From: Mesorhabditis belari
Taxonomy: Eukaryota > Nematoda > Chromadorea > Rhabditida > Rhabditidae
Reading direction: 5' to 3'
Length of the DNA stretch: 64,000 nt
NCBI GenBank assembly: GCA_958450365.1
Contig: CAUEEP010000893.1
Location: forward strand, 707,501 to 771,500
The position numbers were made by a program, and so were the translations under genes. Shown piece by piece: positions 30,033 to 42,150 of the stretch (positions within the stretch are counted from its first letter, which is position 1; the number at the start of each line of letters is the position of its first letter). The notes under the pieces were generated by a model, which worked only from the letters and a program-made list of their open reading frames with translations, did no database searches and was not told where the DNA came from.

Positions 30033-33000
30033 TTACGGTTTTGGCGCCTGTTGATTGACGAGCTGAATGAGGCTTTCGATTATTCCCTTTGTTAACCGAA
30101 CAGCTTTCACATCTTTGTTTTGATTGATGGGATACGATCGCAACCCACGTTTGGCATAATCTGATAGATTCAACGCTAACACGTCGATTTCGCCTGCGCT
30201 CGAAGGCAAGCCAATGATTTTTCGATGCCTAGCTTCTACAATAAACCAAAAACTGTCTATGGCCGAGTGCCGGAGAAGATCTTTCGATCCCTGAAGACGT
30301 TTTGAGACATTCCTATGGCAAGCACTATAGGCTTTCAGTTGTTGCTGTGTTCGAGCCGAATAGATGATCCATGGCCAGTCCAACGGTTGAACGTTCCACC
30401 GAAAGATGTAACTCGAGTAGTTGGAACTCGTCGGGTCTGGCTCGAAAAGCCGTGGAATCTCGCTGATCGTTCTCGCTCCAAACCTGTTGTTTAGCCAATT
30501 ACTATCAAAATTGGCAAATCGCAGATAGTTGAAACCGATGCCCACAACTCGCCATAATACTTGCCCACTCATTCGAAAATTTCTCCCCGTAAATTCGCCT
30601 TCTAAAAACGCCTTTTCTGAGAAGTCAATTTTCAGGAAAAGTTTTTCTTCTTTCGACAACAAGATCCAAGAGTCTTCTATGTTTTTCTCGTTCCAATAAA
30701 CGGCCAAACTCAAAGAAATCTCCTCAGGTTCAGGTATATCGAGACATGAATTGGAAAACAATTGTTGCAAAAAACCCACTCGCAAAGCTTTCAATGTGGC
30801 AAACTCGTGTAAAAGTGTCTGCAGATCGAAATTCACTCTCGTGTCAGCGGTTTTGTATCGCTCCGTTGGATCACTGAGAAAAAGATCAGTGATTTTTTCG
30901 TGTAAAAGGTTGGACAACTCTTGAATGAGCCAAGCTTGTCGAGCCAGGAACATTGAAATCTTTATGATCTCATTTTCGTGCAATTCTTCCATGAGCTCGA
31001 AAAGTTTGCTTTCCTTGCTGTGTTGGGCAATCGGGAGGCTCGTCAATTAAAAAAACGTAATCCTTCAGTAAATTGTTGGTATTCTTGAGGTTCTCTGCTA
31101 ATTCGGTGTACAATTTGTCGTTGTTGATCGATCGCCGAAAATGGGTTTTTATGCCGAGATGTCCGGTAGTCTTAAGAAGATTCCGCATGAGCAAGTCTTC
31201 AAATCCTTTACTCTCAGGCTGATCTTTTATAAGTGCTAGTTTTGCCTTGTAGTAGGTTTCGATGGTTTTCATCTGCTCTTCGTAAATCTCGCGAACTCCT
31301 ATCTTTCTTGGCGATCCTTCATAGATTTCGTGGTCGTGCCAGAAATCCTTGATTAGACGTTGCATTTTGTCGTGATATTCTGGTTCCGCACCTGAAAAGG
31401 GTCTATTTTTATCGTGTATGTTTAGTCAATAAATGCTAGCTGATTTCTCACTACACTGCTCCACATAATTATAGCTCCATCGGTCTTTTTGTTGAAAACT
31501 AAGTTCCTAAAATGTATCGGCAAAAGTTGCCAAAAAAAGATATCATTTATGATCACTAATTAGCATAAGAAATCAAAATAAATGCATTAGACAATTTTGA
31601 CATTTTCTCAAAAAACCCTTTTGAAAATTTACAGAATTATAGCTCCATTTCACTTTTTTTATCCATTTTTTCTACAATGGTTGTTTTTGTTTCTTTAACT
31701 TGCTATTAGTCATAATTTTTGTTTTTTCAGGTAATGCCGCGTGGAACTCTTCGAAACACCGACTCACCGACTTTGAAAAGGGCCAAATCGATGCGAAAAA
31801 AGCTCAAGGACTGTCAAATCAAAAAATCGCTCCAGATCTGAACAGAAATCACAAAGTGATCAACATTTGTCAACGATCCGACGGGATATGAAACAGCAAC
31901 CCATTTTGGTCGGCTATCTTCAATCTCCGATCGAGAAAAGCGAGTAATTATTTGAGAAGCTTCCAACAATGTGACGACGTGCAGCAAGCTCAAGGCGAAT
32001 CCGCGATTGAATGTCTCCGCCGAAACGGTCCGACGTATGATTTGGAAAAGCAAGTTTACCACATGAAAAAAATGAAGAAAACACCACGGTTGAAACGCCA
32101 TCATCATCAATCCCGGGTCGACTTCGCAAGAAACAACAAGCGAATCGATTGGAAAAAAAAGTAAGGCGTTTACAGCTTAAACCTTTAAACCTTTTTTTAT
32201 TCAGATTGTGTTTTCGGATGAGAAGAAGTTTAATTGTGATGGTCCAGATGGCTTTCAATCGTACTGGCATGATCTGCGCAAGGACAAGCTTCGATATTCG
32301 AGACGGAGCTTTAAGGGAGGCCGAATCATGGTGTGGGCTGCGATTGCATCGACAGGACGAGTCAAACTGTGCTTCATTTCGAAGTAGATGAATGGATCGG
32401 ACTACCGGGTCGTCGTGGAAATTTGTCTTTTTGGAAGCAAAATCGCACGCAAAATTACGTTTTTATGCAGGATGGAGCTCCAATTCATCGATGTCGTCAC
32501 ACACAAGATTGGTTGCAAAGAAAGTGAATAACTCTCCTCTCCTGGCCGACCTGCTCCCCCGACTTGAATGTGATCTAGAATGTCTAGGTCTTCATGGTTC
32601 GCAAGATTTACGACGGAAACAAGATGCATCGCAACGTTGGTGAGCTCAAACCCGCCATCATTGGCGCATGGCACCAGGTCGACCAGAAGTTGATTGATAG
32701 CTTCTACCTAAGGTTGGACAATCGAATTTTTTAGCTAATTCGTCAAAATAATGGACCTATTGGTTATTGAAATGTTTTTATTGTTTTGTTATTTTTTGTT
32801 AATGAAGTTATTCATGAAGTGAAGCAGTGTATTATCCTATTTTAATTGCACACTTAGACATACTATGACTCCCATCCTCCAGGAAATCGAGCATCGTCTC
32901 GAAGAGTCTCCGAAAATCCATCAAACCGATAAACACAAGACCAACATATTCAAAGGAGCCAGGTATACTTTCCAGTTGAAAGTCGTTTGTGAGGATATTG

Positions 33001-36000
33001 TGATGTTCGTCACCACCAATAATAAGCTCTCTTTTCCCAATGGACCTCGTAACGACGACGAAATAAAAACCATTCTTGGGATTTGCCGTTGCTTCGATTT
33101 GTGATAAGATATCTTTCCAAAAATGAATGTGCGTTGTTCGGTAGAAGGACAACTCTCGCCAAACATTCAACAACTTTAGAGCTTTTGCAATTGGCGATGA
33201 GCGACGAGAAAGGCGCGTTGTTTAAGGTGTACACATATCGAAAAACCATTTTCAACCTCGAGGATTGGATAATTTTTTGGGAGAGCCTCTCGCGAACATT
33301 TGACATCGCAAAAACAGTCGGTAAAAGTCAAGAGCAAGTTCGAGAAAAAGATGCATTGCATGAAATCGGTTCGTTGGTAGAAGCTCTTTAGATGAACCGA
33401 TGGTTTACTTGGTTTCTTTTTTCGACTTTGACGCTGGTTCGTTGGCGTCGCCAAAACATCTTCAATCGTGGTGATTTGCCAAGTAAGCGGCGAGAAATGT
33501 TCTCGTGTTAGTGGGCAGGAGTTGGAAAATCTCGTTAGCAAAGAGTCAAAATCGAGCATGACTTCGCTGGGATGTGATGTAATATCTTCAGCAAAAACAG
33601 TAGCAAAGCTTTCAATGGCATCCCTTCGCTCGTAAAGAGCTCGCCGAAATGCTTCTAAACCCAAGTGAGATACCTCGAGGCTATTTTTCCATTGCATTCT
33701 CTTCTTTAATTCGACACCGCTTAAATCTTTTCGAAATAGCCACTCGTCGTTCTTGTAATAGCGCTCATCTCGCGCACTTTGCGAATAGCAAACATCGAAA
33801 GACTTTTTCCGATTGAATACTAGATCAACTTTTTCAATGTTTTCAATGGCGATTTGCAGCAATTGATGCAATTCAAACCAATCGAGATGCTCTGCATTCC
33901 AATGCCAAAGGAGACAAATAGAAAAACGGAAGGAAAAGTCCTGAATTGTGAAATCGAACATTAGAAGTCTAGCAAAAGAGGCAAGTGTCTCTTCAACTGA
34001 CTCGAACACAAAATGGCGACGTTCGAATAATGTAATTCTCTGGCCAGAAGTCACCCACTTTTGTAGAAGATTCGCCTTTTCCATGAACTCAACTTTCTCA
34101 GCGTCGCTAGCATGTTTATGCTGGAATTTCCTCAAGAATTCCTCGACAAATAGCTCTCTCATAGCATTTGCATTCAAAAAAGTCTCGCCCTTCTCGTGAG
34201 GATCAAATTTTAACCAATAAATTTGCAAGCATTGGCTTTGAAGAGGTACTTTCGGGTCGGATCGGTTGGCCCATATGTGCCAAAGCCTTTCGATTAATCA
34301 TTAAGTGATGAAAAGTTGTCTTCTTCGCAATTTTCGGCATCCATTCAGTATCAAAAATCTCCAAAAGTGGGTGGCTTTTTTGAGGCGCTGTAGAAACGTT
34401 GCTGGTGTTTGGGCCGTGTGAGCTGCAAGTGATGAATGGAGGCGTCAGGCTCATTTCGCTCATTTCGGTTTCGACTAGAAAGAGACCATCCACTCGTCGA
34501 AGCACTTTTTGAAATTCGCAACGTTCTGGCTCTGGATCGAATGGCGAATTCTCGAAAATCTAAAAAGAAATCGCTCACAAAACCTCATTATTATACAGAG
34601 TTGGGCAAAATTACCCGAACAACTTATCGGAATTTTTAAACAATTTTTATGTAGAAAATCACCAAAAATAGCAGCGTGCCGGATAGGGATCAATTAGTGC
34701 TGATTGAAGGACTTGTTAAATGAGTTGCATAAATCCGATTGGGAAGTTTTTAGTAGATAAATGTAGCCAAGATTAAGAGTTACAATTCTCTACATAACAC
34801 TTGACACTTTGAGATAAATTAAGCGTGCGGCAACTACTTTTCCAAAAAGTTGTCCGGGTAATTTTGCCCAACCTTCGTCTTAACTGTTTCGAGCGTAAAC
34901 TAGCCGAGGGTTACTTCTCTATTCCGAAATTTTAAAAGCAACTGGTTTTTACCTCTTCAAGCTCTGCGAGTTTTGCTAAACCCATTTCGACGTCGCTTCT
35001 TTCATCAATTTTGAGGCTATGAGAAGAACAACTAAACGTTTTTGGAGACTTTTCAAAATGACCCAATTTTTACCCAATCACCCATTGCTGCAGCAGTTTC
35101 ACCTTGTCACAAGTTGACGGTGTACATTCAAGTGTCGTTTCAGCTTTTCTAAATGTTCTAGATTAGAAAAAAAGGTAACGCGAAGTCCGATTTTTAGGCT
35201 CACTAGGCAACCTTCTCTCCATCGACTCCCAAATGACGAGTCCGGCTCCGAAAACGTCGCATTTGTAGACATCCTAATTGCTTGACGTGGAAAGTTTAGC
35301 CCAATTTCAAAACCGTTTCACTCAATTCGATTTCGTCTTTCACTTCGGGAGCCATGTAGGCCAAGGTGCCAGCTCGGCCATCATATTTCGACGTTTCACC
35401 AGAGTATTTCTTGCTCACTCCGAAATCACCGACTTTGAGAACGAAATCCCGATCGAGGAAGACGCTAAAATTTGAAATTTACGAGCTCGTTCTCTATTTT
35501 TTGAAAAACTTGCAAAAATTGCTTAGCTAGGTCTTTTTCTGGTTTATACAAAAGGCTTCACTTTTCCGGTTTAACATCGCGGTGTGCGAGTCGTTTTGAT
35601 TTGAGATAGAGCAATGCCGTGAAGATCTCCTTTGACCATTTGATGATAGTCAGCACCGAATAGTTGAGAGTCGTGTCGGTGATTGCTGACAATTGAAAGT
35701 ATAGTTCAAATCGGGGATGTTTCAAAGAGTCTAAAAATTCTGTCAGCCTGAAATAGCCCAGCAGATTGGCCTGACCTGGGCCTAGGCCATGCTCGAGTTG
35801 AGTTTTTGGTTTACAAAAGTCCCTAGTTGATTTTGGTTTTTAGAATGATTTTGCTGTTTTCAAAAGAAGATGGCTAAAATCAACATTCCTCTATGCATTG
35901 TAAGGGTTTTTGTGATGAGGGATGAGTGAGTGACAAAACCCAAAGCGCTAGTTTACCAATTAGACACCGTTGATAAAACATTTCATTCATTATTCAAGTA

Positions 36001-36338
36001 TTTATATTATAGAACTAATTTTTAAAAAACCTTTCCGCAATGAGCCCTCTTCGCAATATTCCATAAATATCGAAAAATACGTGTCATCGTTTTCTTCGTA
36101 ATCGTCGGGTCGATCCAAATACTTGACGATATTTGGATGAACTAATTCCTTCAAAAAGCCCAATTCTTGCTTTTGCAGCGATAACTCTGGAGTGCTTGCA
36201 AGCTTTTTCACCACGATTTGTCTGAATTGTTAAGCTAAATGAGCTAAAATGACATTTAACGTAAAAAAACCCTTACGGTATGCTAGTTTCTAAGAGGAAG
36301 ACTGCCCCAAAAGCTGAACAATCGCCAATCTGCTTCAT
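30033..36338 (-). CDS. Protein kinase with a long unrecognised C-terminal region
   Basis: Minus-strand exons 36277-36338, 36031-36221, 35562-35730, 35314-35464, 35212-35273, 35074-35157 and 34953-35031 agree in phase and give a compact kinase: glycine loop IGDCSAFGAVF, lysine IVVKKL, HPNIVKYL, FMEYCEEGSL, HRDVKPEN, VGDFGVSKKY, GTLAYMAPE and DVFGAGLVIWE. All catalytic residues are present; likely a Ser/Thr or tyrosine-kinase-like enzyme. From 34559 the gene runs in phase into a large region I do not recognise (34559-32865, then 31401-30033), linked by phase-matched splice sites around an inserted transposon (GGAGTCATA/GTATGT to CAG/GTGCGG). Frame slips occur near 34297, 33200 and a T-run at 31050, so that half is decayed, mis-assembled or contains small introns I missed. 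The tail could be a separate fused gene. Confidence 0.65.
31453..32830 (+). mobile_element. Tc1-like transposon inside the kinase gene
   Basis: TA-flanked ends with CACTGCT at the left and AGCAGTG at the right. Inside, on plus: RLTDFEKGQIDAKKAQGLSN helix-turn-helix (31750-31860), then FSDEKKFNCDGPDGFQSYWH with the first catalytic Asp and GGRIMVWAAIASTGRVKL near 32220-32370, then frame-broken remnants of the second Asp (VFMQDGAPIHRC) and a lost third position. A defective copy. It lies exactly in an intron of the minus-strand gene, in antisense to it. Confidence 0.82.
34600..34872. repeat. MITE with GTTGGGCAAAATTACCC ends
   Basis: A 24-base inverted terminal repeat at 34600-34623 and 34849-34872; no coding sequence. 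Inserted in the kinase-gene intron between 34953 and 34559. Confidence 0.85.
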
Positions 36339-36582
36339 CGTAAGTTTTAAAGAGTCAGGAAAAATTTTCTAGCAGAAATAAAGTAAAAACGCCCGCCAAG
36401 AAGATCGATTCCTTTCTGATAAGCGGGCTGAGAGGCTTAGAAGACACAGCCACTAAGTAGGTCTCTGAAACTCCCAAATCATCTCAAATCAAATCAAATT
36501 TGACTTAACAACGATAACTTCTGGTCAAACACAAACGATAAAGCTTTTCTCCCACTCTGACCAATGTCCACAAATGATTGGA

Positions 36583-36770
36583 TTGGGGAGTATGAAATGG
36601 CGACATCTTCAGACGAACTTTTGAAAAAAACTAAACCATAACTTTTTCTCAACTTTTTTTCTAATAACAATTGAAGTTTTGTTGATTATACGCCAAAATT
36701 TCATCCCGATCTGATTCAAATTTTTTTGAGAAGTGAGAGAGGATGTGTTAAAAAGTCGACTTTTGCCTAA
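36583..36770. repeat. Single-arm copy of the foldback element at 471-875
   Basis: GGGGAGTATGAAATGGCGACA and the following 160 bases match the left arm of 471-875; the opposite arm is absent. Confidence 0.8.
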
Positions 36771-36968
36771 TGTTTCCTTAAAATTCATAAGTTTGCAACA
36801 ACTTGCTAGATTCAAAAACCGTTTGAGCTACTATATTTGTACAAATTTGTTAACCAAAATAAACATAAAATTAAAATTTGCGAATAAGAACTTATCTAGC
36901 AAGTTGTTGTAAACTTATGGAAGTTGCGCGATTTTTCGCAAAAAGCGGAAAAACCAGGCGTTACCTCA

Positions 36969-37052
36969 GATTCCATGGCCGAATGGTCTAAGACGTGCGA
37001 GGCCTATCTGAGCCTTTAATAGGGGGTTGTTGGTTCGACTCCCCCGGAGCGA
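36969..37052 (+). pseudogene. tRNA-like sequence (Leu/Ser type)
   Basis: ATGGCCGAATGGTCTAAGAC is a fine A box and GGTTCGACTCCC a fine B box, with a long variable region as in class II tRNAs. The acceptor stem pairs at only about four positions and the anticodon stem has an eight-base loop, so it is probably a pseudogene. A working tRNA with unusual pairing cannot be excluded. Confidence 0.5.
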
Positions 37053-37958
37053 GAACGTTTTACCAAAATTATTTTCTAATAGTTTCAGATACTTTAGTAG
37101 AGTAGCTACAAACCTCAAGTGTTAGAAATCAAAGAAATTTGAAAAATTACTTGTTTTTCTAAAACAAAGCACTTTGTAAAGGAAATTTTATTCGTTCTTT
37201 TCGTGTGGCTCGTAGGAAAAAACGGCATCTGGCACACAGTCGCTGATATCGAGTCAGGACTTGGGTAATTAAAGCGGCTTCAAGAAATTGCATTTTTTTA
37301 AGGTAACCAATAATTTTTGAAGGCTCAAAACAATTCTAAAGGAAATTCTGACTCGAGAACATTAAGCATGCATTTGTCGAGAAGTTAACTACTAGAAATT
37401 AGTGTGTAAAATAAAATAAAATAATTAAAACTGTTAAATAAACAACTATATGGTGCTTGTTGGCCTAAATTTAAAGCCAAATTCGGATTTTAGAGCCTTT
37501 TAAGCCCTAATGTGCAAATTTCTGGGATTTGGTTATTTATTTTGATCCCTGGTTTGGTTAATCGGCCGTTTCGCAAAAGATGCGCGGCCTTCAATGTGTT
37601 AAGGTTTAGAGGACTTGTTAAGGTTTAGAGAACGATTCTTTTCGCTATTTGGCTTTTGGCTATTTCCAGCTGTTTTGGTGTCTTTATTTGTTTGTTGAGT
37701 CATCTGTGTTGCCTTGTTGCTTGGAGACTTTCCGCTAGCACGAGAGAGCATCCGAGAGGACTAAACTGGTGCATTCTTTCGAATTCAGGCTTTGGAATTG
37801 TGATATTTCAAAATCCGAAAACAACCAAAACATCGTCTGTCTCTAAAGCATTTGACTTCAAACTGTCAAATATCAGCGCCATCTCCATTAAACTTTTTTC
37901 TCGACCAGAACTCACTACCACCTATACCCCGACAACCTATACCTAATCACAATTCGAA
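37053..37958. other. Intergenic region
   Basis: No gene or repeat boundary identified. Confidence 0.35.
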
Positions 37959-38123
37959 ATGTCTTGGATAGAAGACAATGTTGCCTGGTTTGTGGTTATA
38001 ATTGTAGCCTCATCTCTGCTCCTTATTGCAATTATTGTTTCGCTCTGCTGTTGCGGATTTACTGTTTGTCTATGCGACAAATGCTGTACACGTCGACCGC
38101 TAAGAATTGCGAATGTGGCTTAG
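37959..38123 (+). CDS. 54-residue single-pass membrane protein, cysteine-rich tail
   Basis: ATG at 37959 to TAG at 38123 in one exon. Residues 1-8 are polar (MSWIEDNV), 9-31 form one strongly hydrophobic helix (VVIIVASSLLLIAIIV), then a cysteine cluster CCCGFTVCLCDKCCTRR and a short basic end. This resembles small palmitoylated membrane peptides found in nematodes, though I cannot name a family. It has no neighbours in the same direction and no clear promoter. The short length makes chance possible, but the composition argues against it. Confidence 0.5.
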   Translation: MSWIEDNVAWFVVIIVASSLLLIAIIVSLCCCGFTVCLCDKCCTRRPLRIANVA

Positions 38124-39429
38124 GTAAGAAGAAACAAAGAAGTTAACGTGTGAATATCTTTTTATTGATCTTAAGTAGCTTTTGCTATTCGATTCGCTTT
38201 AAGCAACCATATTTAGCCTTTGTCCTGTTCATTCAATTCTTTATTCGGACATGGATCTAACGACAAATGTTGTTCGCGGTCGCTTGCTTCAAATCTCTTC
38301 AAATTATTTTAAATACGATGCTTTCCAATGCTTTTCATCACTTTCTGGCAGCTGACTTTTGATTATGTGCAGGTGTGTATCAATGATATTCTTTGTATGA
38401 TATTACATATATCCTTTATCTTTTACTAAATGCTTTGAAGTGATTTCTTTTAAACATAGTTTCGGATCCAATTTTGATTGAATAGAGTCCGATTAAAGGT
38501 CCTTCAAGTAGGATTCTAATCGATTTCTTTTGTTTCAGATTCAGATTTGGAACCATGTTTACTCCTCCTTTCACTTCCTGAACAGAGCCATCATGTTTTT
38601 AGCTCAATTTTAATCAAAACAATCACTTTTCTGGCTTATTTTTAATCCTCCCCAGTGAAAAACCTTCAATGAATGCTATAATTTTTTTGAAACTTTGCCG
38701 GCAACTAAATAAATACTAGCTTTTTATGGAGATCAAAGTTTTGTTGATGAAATCGACGATACAATGACACTTGATCTTGACGAAGTTTCTTTGGGTTTAT
38801 AAAGGCTGAGCGTGCTAAACAAAACGTACTTTACTCTACAAAGCACAAAAAACCAGAAATTTGAGTATATTTTACTTTAAAAACTCACGTGATCACAAAG
38901 CAAAAAAAGGAAATCGTTGACGAGAGAGCTTAACTCATAAAATGCTCAGAGTGTATTTTGCCCGAAAAAGGCTCTAATCATTAGAGGCATCAGATCATTG
39001 ACAAAAAAACGCTCGATATGATGTAGATCGAGTTTGTCAACATCTTAACAAAGTTTTTTAGTTCTAGGGTTTAGCATTAGGATATAAACAAGCCCAAACT
39101 GGTATAAAGATGAGATTTATACCAGTAAAGATAAGATAAAGATGAGATACAGATGAGGTATAAAGATGAGCTTTTACTTACGCAACCCTAAAGTTTTGAC
39201 GGTCGAGAAAATAAACGCGCGTCTCCAATAAAATTCACTATCTAATCAGCGCCCCCTTTTAGAGGAGATCGAAAAATAAACGCCGGTGTTTACGTTTACG
39301 TTTAAGGCATTTTCAGTGGTTAAAGTTTGGTTTCGCAAAAGCCGTTTTGCTTTTGCAGGGATTAAGATAGACAGGTCTAGTGTACCTTCTCCAGTTCGAA
39401 TCTTTGGTTTTGAACAAATGAAACAGAAT
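38124..39429. other. Intergenic region
   Basis: No gene seen on either strand. AT-rich with several GATGAGAT short direct repeats at 39108-39165. Confidence 0.35.
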
Positions 39430-39610
39430 GACCGGACGCATGCTGCCAAACGGCATGCCGGTGATGACCGGCACGCCGAACGTCTAAGTACGCCCAGGTA
39501 CGCCCAAGTACACCGAGAGTCCAAGTATCCGAAAGTACGTCCAAGTAGGTCGAGCGTCCAAGTGTCCATGACGTGCGCGTCGGACGGGTCGGGCTGACAG
39601 TACACGCGAC
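39430..39610. repeat. GC-rich degenerate tandem repeat of CCAAGTA units
   Basis: The run contains about eight variants of (C)CCAAGTA or CCAGGTA spaced 9-14 bases apart, and is much richer in G and C than its surroundings. Both strands are open across it, which is a by-product of composition and not evidence for a gene. Confidence 0.5.
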
Positions 39611-39978
39611 ACAGCCACCCTCAACATCTCGACAATTGGGTGTCTCTCGGTCAATTCTGACAACCTTGCCGATTTTACCTCTAATGAAAGAATCCTTGTG
39701 TCACTGTTTTTGCTTTTTCTTCTTGTTTAGCTCATAAATATTAATCAAAAGCTCAGATTTTATTGAATTGAGCCACACTCTAAACACAGCCAACCTATCA
39801 GAGATACCAACAATAAATCTCCCTTGGAGTTAGAAAAAAGACGACACAAATTTTCGTACAGAAATGGTACCGAAAATGGAAAGGAGATCAAAAGCCAAGT
39901 AAATTTTGAAGAAATTGCACATCATTGAGTGGATATGACCTTTTATGTGTGAATTGACAAAATGAAACAAGCAATGAA

Positions 39979-40551
39979 CTATAGTTTCTTGTGGAGTGTC
40001 CATTTCGTGATTTTTCCTTCGGCATCACACGACATTCCCACAACGTTCCATCCCTGTTCCTCGACTTGATTCAGAATCAAAACCGGAGAGACCTGCTCGC
40101 TCGACCAATCACTGAAGAAAAAATTAAAACCATTTCAAATAACCAAGTTCTTTATCATTCAACCACTGAAAGAATCAGGGTTTCAGAGTCAGAGTAGCTA
40201 GTTTTTGTGTAGTTTTGTTTCTAGTTTATGCAGAAGTATCCAATCTTATTTTAGAATCATTTATCTAAGAAAACATTTAGATATACAAAACCGGCTAGAA
40301 AATAGCCTTTTCCCTTTTTCAAACGAAACCCACGGTGTGGCCGAGTTAATCGTGTTCAAGCCGAGTAGGGCCTCCGTCGAGAGCTCGCCCATTTTGCCCG
40401 ATTGTAAAAATTCGAAATTCAAATCAAGTGGATGCCCGATGAGGAGTCTTTTCGGATCTTCGATTGTCACATACGAGTGTAAATTTGAATTATAGAGAAG
40501 ATTTGGTAGATTTGGAGAGATTCGATAGGCGGTTAGCACGGCATAGGGCAT
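39979..40551 (-). CDS. GFRP-like protein (GTP cyclohydrolase I feedback regulatory protein family)
   Basis: Two minus-strand exons, 40325-40551 and 39979-40111, join in phase 2 to give 119 residues from MPYAVLTAYRISPNLPNLLY to KWTLHKKL. The start MPY-x5-R and the end PVLILNQVEEQGWNVVGMS..WTLHKKL match the ends of GFRP (MPY..., P-x-I-V-L-...-L-E-x-x-G-[FW]-x-V-x-x-M, CLHKE). GFRP binds GTP cyclohydrolase I and mediates inhibition by tetrahydrobiopterin and stimulation by phenylalanine. Here the middle (residues 20-75) is about 35 residues longer than in mammals and does not resemble them, so the assignment rests on the two ends. Confidence 0.55.
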
Positions 40552-40752
40552 TTTGCTAGAAATGTCAGAGATTGGAAAGGGGAAAGGAGAAAGGGAAAGG
40601 CTTAACTTTTTATTGCAAAGAAAGATTTAATCTGGAAGGACATAATTTACATAAGATAAGCTAATTATGGTTAACATTGATAAAAACAAAACGATGAACA
40701 AAACGTTGAGAAAAACGACAAAAGTGGGAGCAGAATGCGTAGGGGTTTTGCC

Positions 40753-41320
40753 TCAAAAGAGTGTTTGTCTATTCAGGAATCGATAAAAACATGGCGTGAT
40801 GAAATTGGAAAAGAGAGAGAAATAATCTAGTGTTTTCAGAGTGCTTTCGTCGAAAAGCGTAAACAGAATAGTTGTTTTTGTGGTCTGAAATGCACATTTC
40901 GAGGAGCTGCTCAAAAAAGCATCGTATACAAAAAGCGCCGGCCAAAACAATGCGTTTGCGGTTAAGTTTATTCCTGTTTCTTTATTTTCATTGGATGTAG
41001 AAAAAAAGTTAGCTATCTGCTGCATTTTTTTGAACCGTTTAGAACAAATCTGAAATGAGAAAATACCAAAAAAAAACAAAAAAGGGCGTAAAAAGAGGTT
41101 AACTGAGCTTTTCTCGACACGAATTCTGTTTTAAGTGGTCTAAAAGTATGCAAAATGTAGATAATCTTATTCTGTATCCAATAAGAATAAGAAATGCATA
41201 GAAACTTAACCGCAGAGGGGCTATTTTTGCTGTGGCGCTGTTTGTACAGTTTTGACCAGCTCCCACATTTCGCAATGTTTTTTTTTGGAGTTCGCGCTTT
41301 TTGATGTTAAAGCCAAGCAT
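40753..41320 (-). pseudogene. Possible seven-helix receptor remnant (last helices)
   Basis: Two minus-strand stretches, about 41110-41320 (LRNVGAGQNC, LSFYAFLILIGYRI) and 40753-41058 (ANALFWPALFVYDAFL, then YFSLFSNFITPCFYRFLNRQ). The final motif resembles the TM7 end of class A receptors ([NT]P-x-x-Y followed by a basic segment). There is no good splice pair between them and no earlier helices were found. Probably a receptor fragment; uncertain. Confidence 0.35.
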
Positions 41321-41435
41321 TATCTTAATTAAATTAAAACTAATCTTGTGCTATCATCTCAAAAGAAAACCTATAACTCTTGTTTTTAGAGATTTATTCA
41401 GCATAAAAAACCATCCAAAATCCCTTTACTCACAA

Positions 41436-41716
41436 TCACAACTTTTTTTGCAGCTTTCGCATAGCCTCGATTAGTTCCTTCTTGCATTTGCCGGGACCGA
41501 TGAGGATCTAAAACAAACACTACAAAAAGTTTTAAACAAACATTGAAATTAATAAACTCATCTAAGAAATTAAGAATTTATCGTACAAAAACTTTGAAAT
41601 CCAACCCCAATCTCGCCGAGAAGTGCCATCTTGATGAGTTCGTTTTGACCGGCTTGACAAACTTCGATCGACTGCTTCAATGTACAGTCCATCGCCTCGG
41701 CTTTTCTCCTATAATA
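41436..41716 (-). CDS. Small unrecognised gene, C-terminal exons
   Basis: After TTTTTACAG at 41717 the minus strand reads YYRRKAEAMDCTLKQSIEV, CQAGQNELIKMALLGEIG; a second block ILIGPGKCKKELIEAMRKL follows a TTTTAG acceptor and ends TGA at 41436. The helix - short turn - helix look is reminiscent of alpha-prefoldin or UXT-like proteins, but the donor that would join the blocks in frame is weak. The foldback at 41843 lies just upstream and hides any first exon. Confidence 0.35.
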
Positions 41717-41842
41717 CTGTAAAAAAAGTGTTGTAAGCAAATGTATAAAAATCTGTTGCCAGAGATTGAGGGGAAAGACAAAACTATCCTCTTCGAAATA
41801 CCCCAAAGTTTGCAGGTTCTTCAGTTTTGTCAACTAACAAAG

Positions 41843-42150
41843 AGAAGTTCACAAGGCTGAGGTGGCCAAATGACATGAGCCATATACCTTACGACGCAGA
41901 ATTTTACACTGATTTCAATGCTGCTATCCGTCTTGGCAAAATGATTTGGAAACGCAAGGAAAGCAAGTTTGAGGTCAAATTAGAGGTCAAAAATCAGTCC
42001 CTATCTAACGCTTCTTTCAACATGTTATTGCATTTTTGCAATAACATGGTGATTTTGCAAAAACGGATAGCAGCATTGGAATCAGCGCAAAATTCTGCGT
42101 CGTATGGTATGTGGCTCCTGCCATTTGGCCACCTCAGCCTTGTCACTTTC
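41843..42150. repeat. Foldback element with about 110-base arms
   Basis: The left arm (GAAGTTCACAAGGCTGAGG through GCTGCTATCCGT) and right arm (ACGGATAGCAGCATTGG through CAGCCTTGTCACTTTC) are complementary; a second small hairpin TTATTGCA/TGCAATAA marks the centre. A block including GACGCAGAATTTTA is shared with 7200-7270 and 22795-22860. The open frame that spans it is a by-product. Confidence 0.85.

Noticed and set aside
39246..39605. Long open frames on both strands
   Set aside because: The region is GC-rich and stop-poor on both strands, with short repeats; no splice context or protein-like composition.
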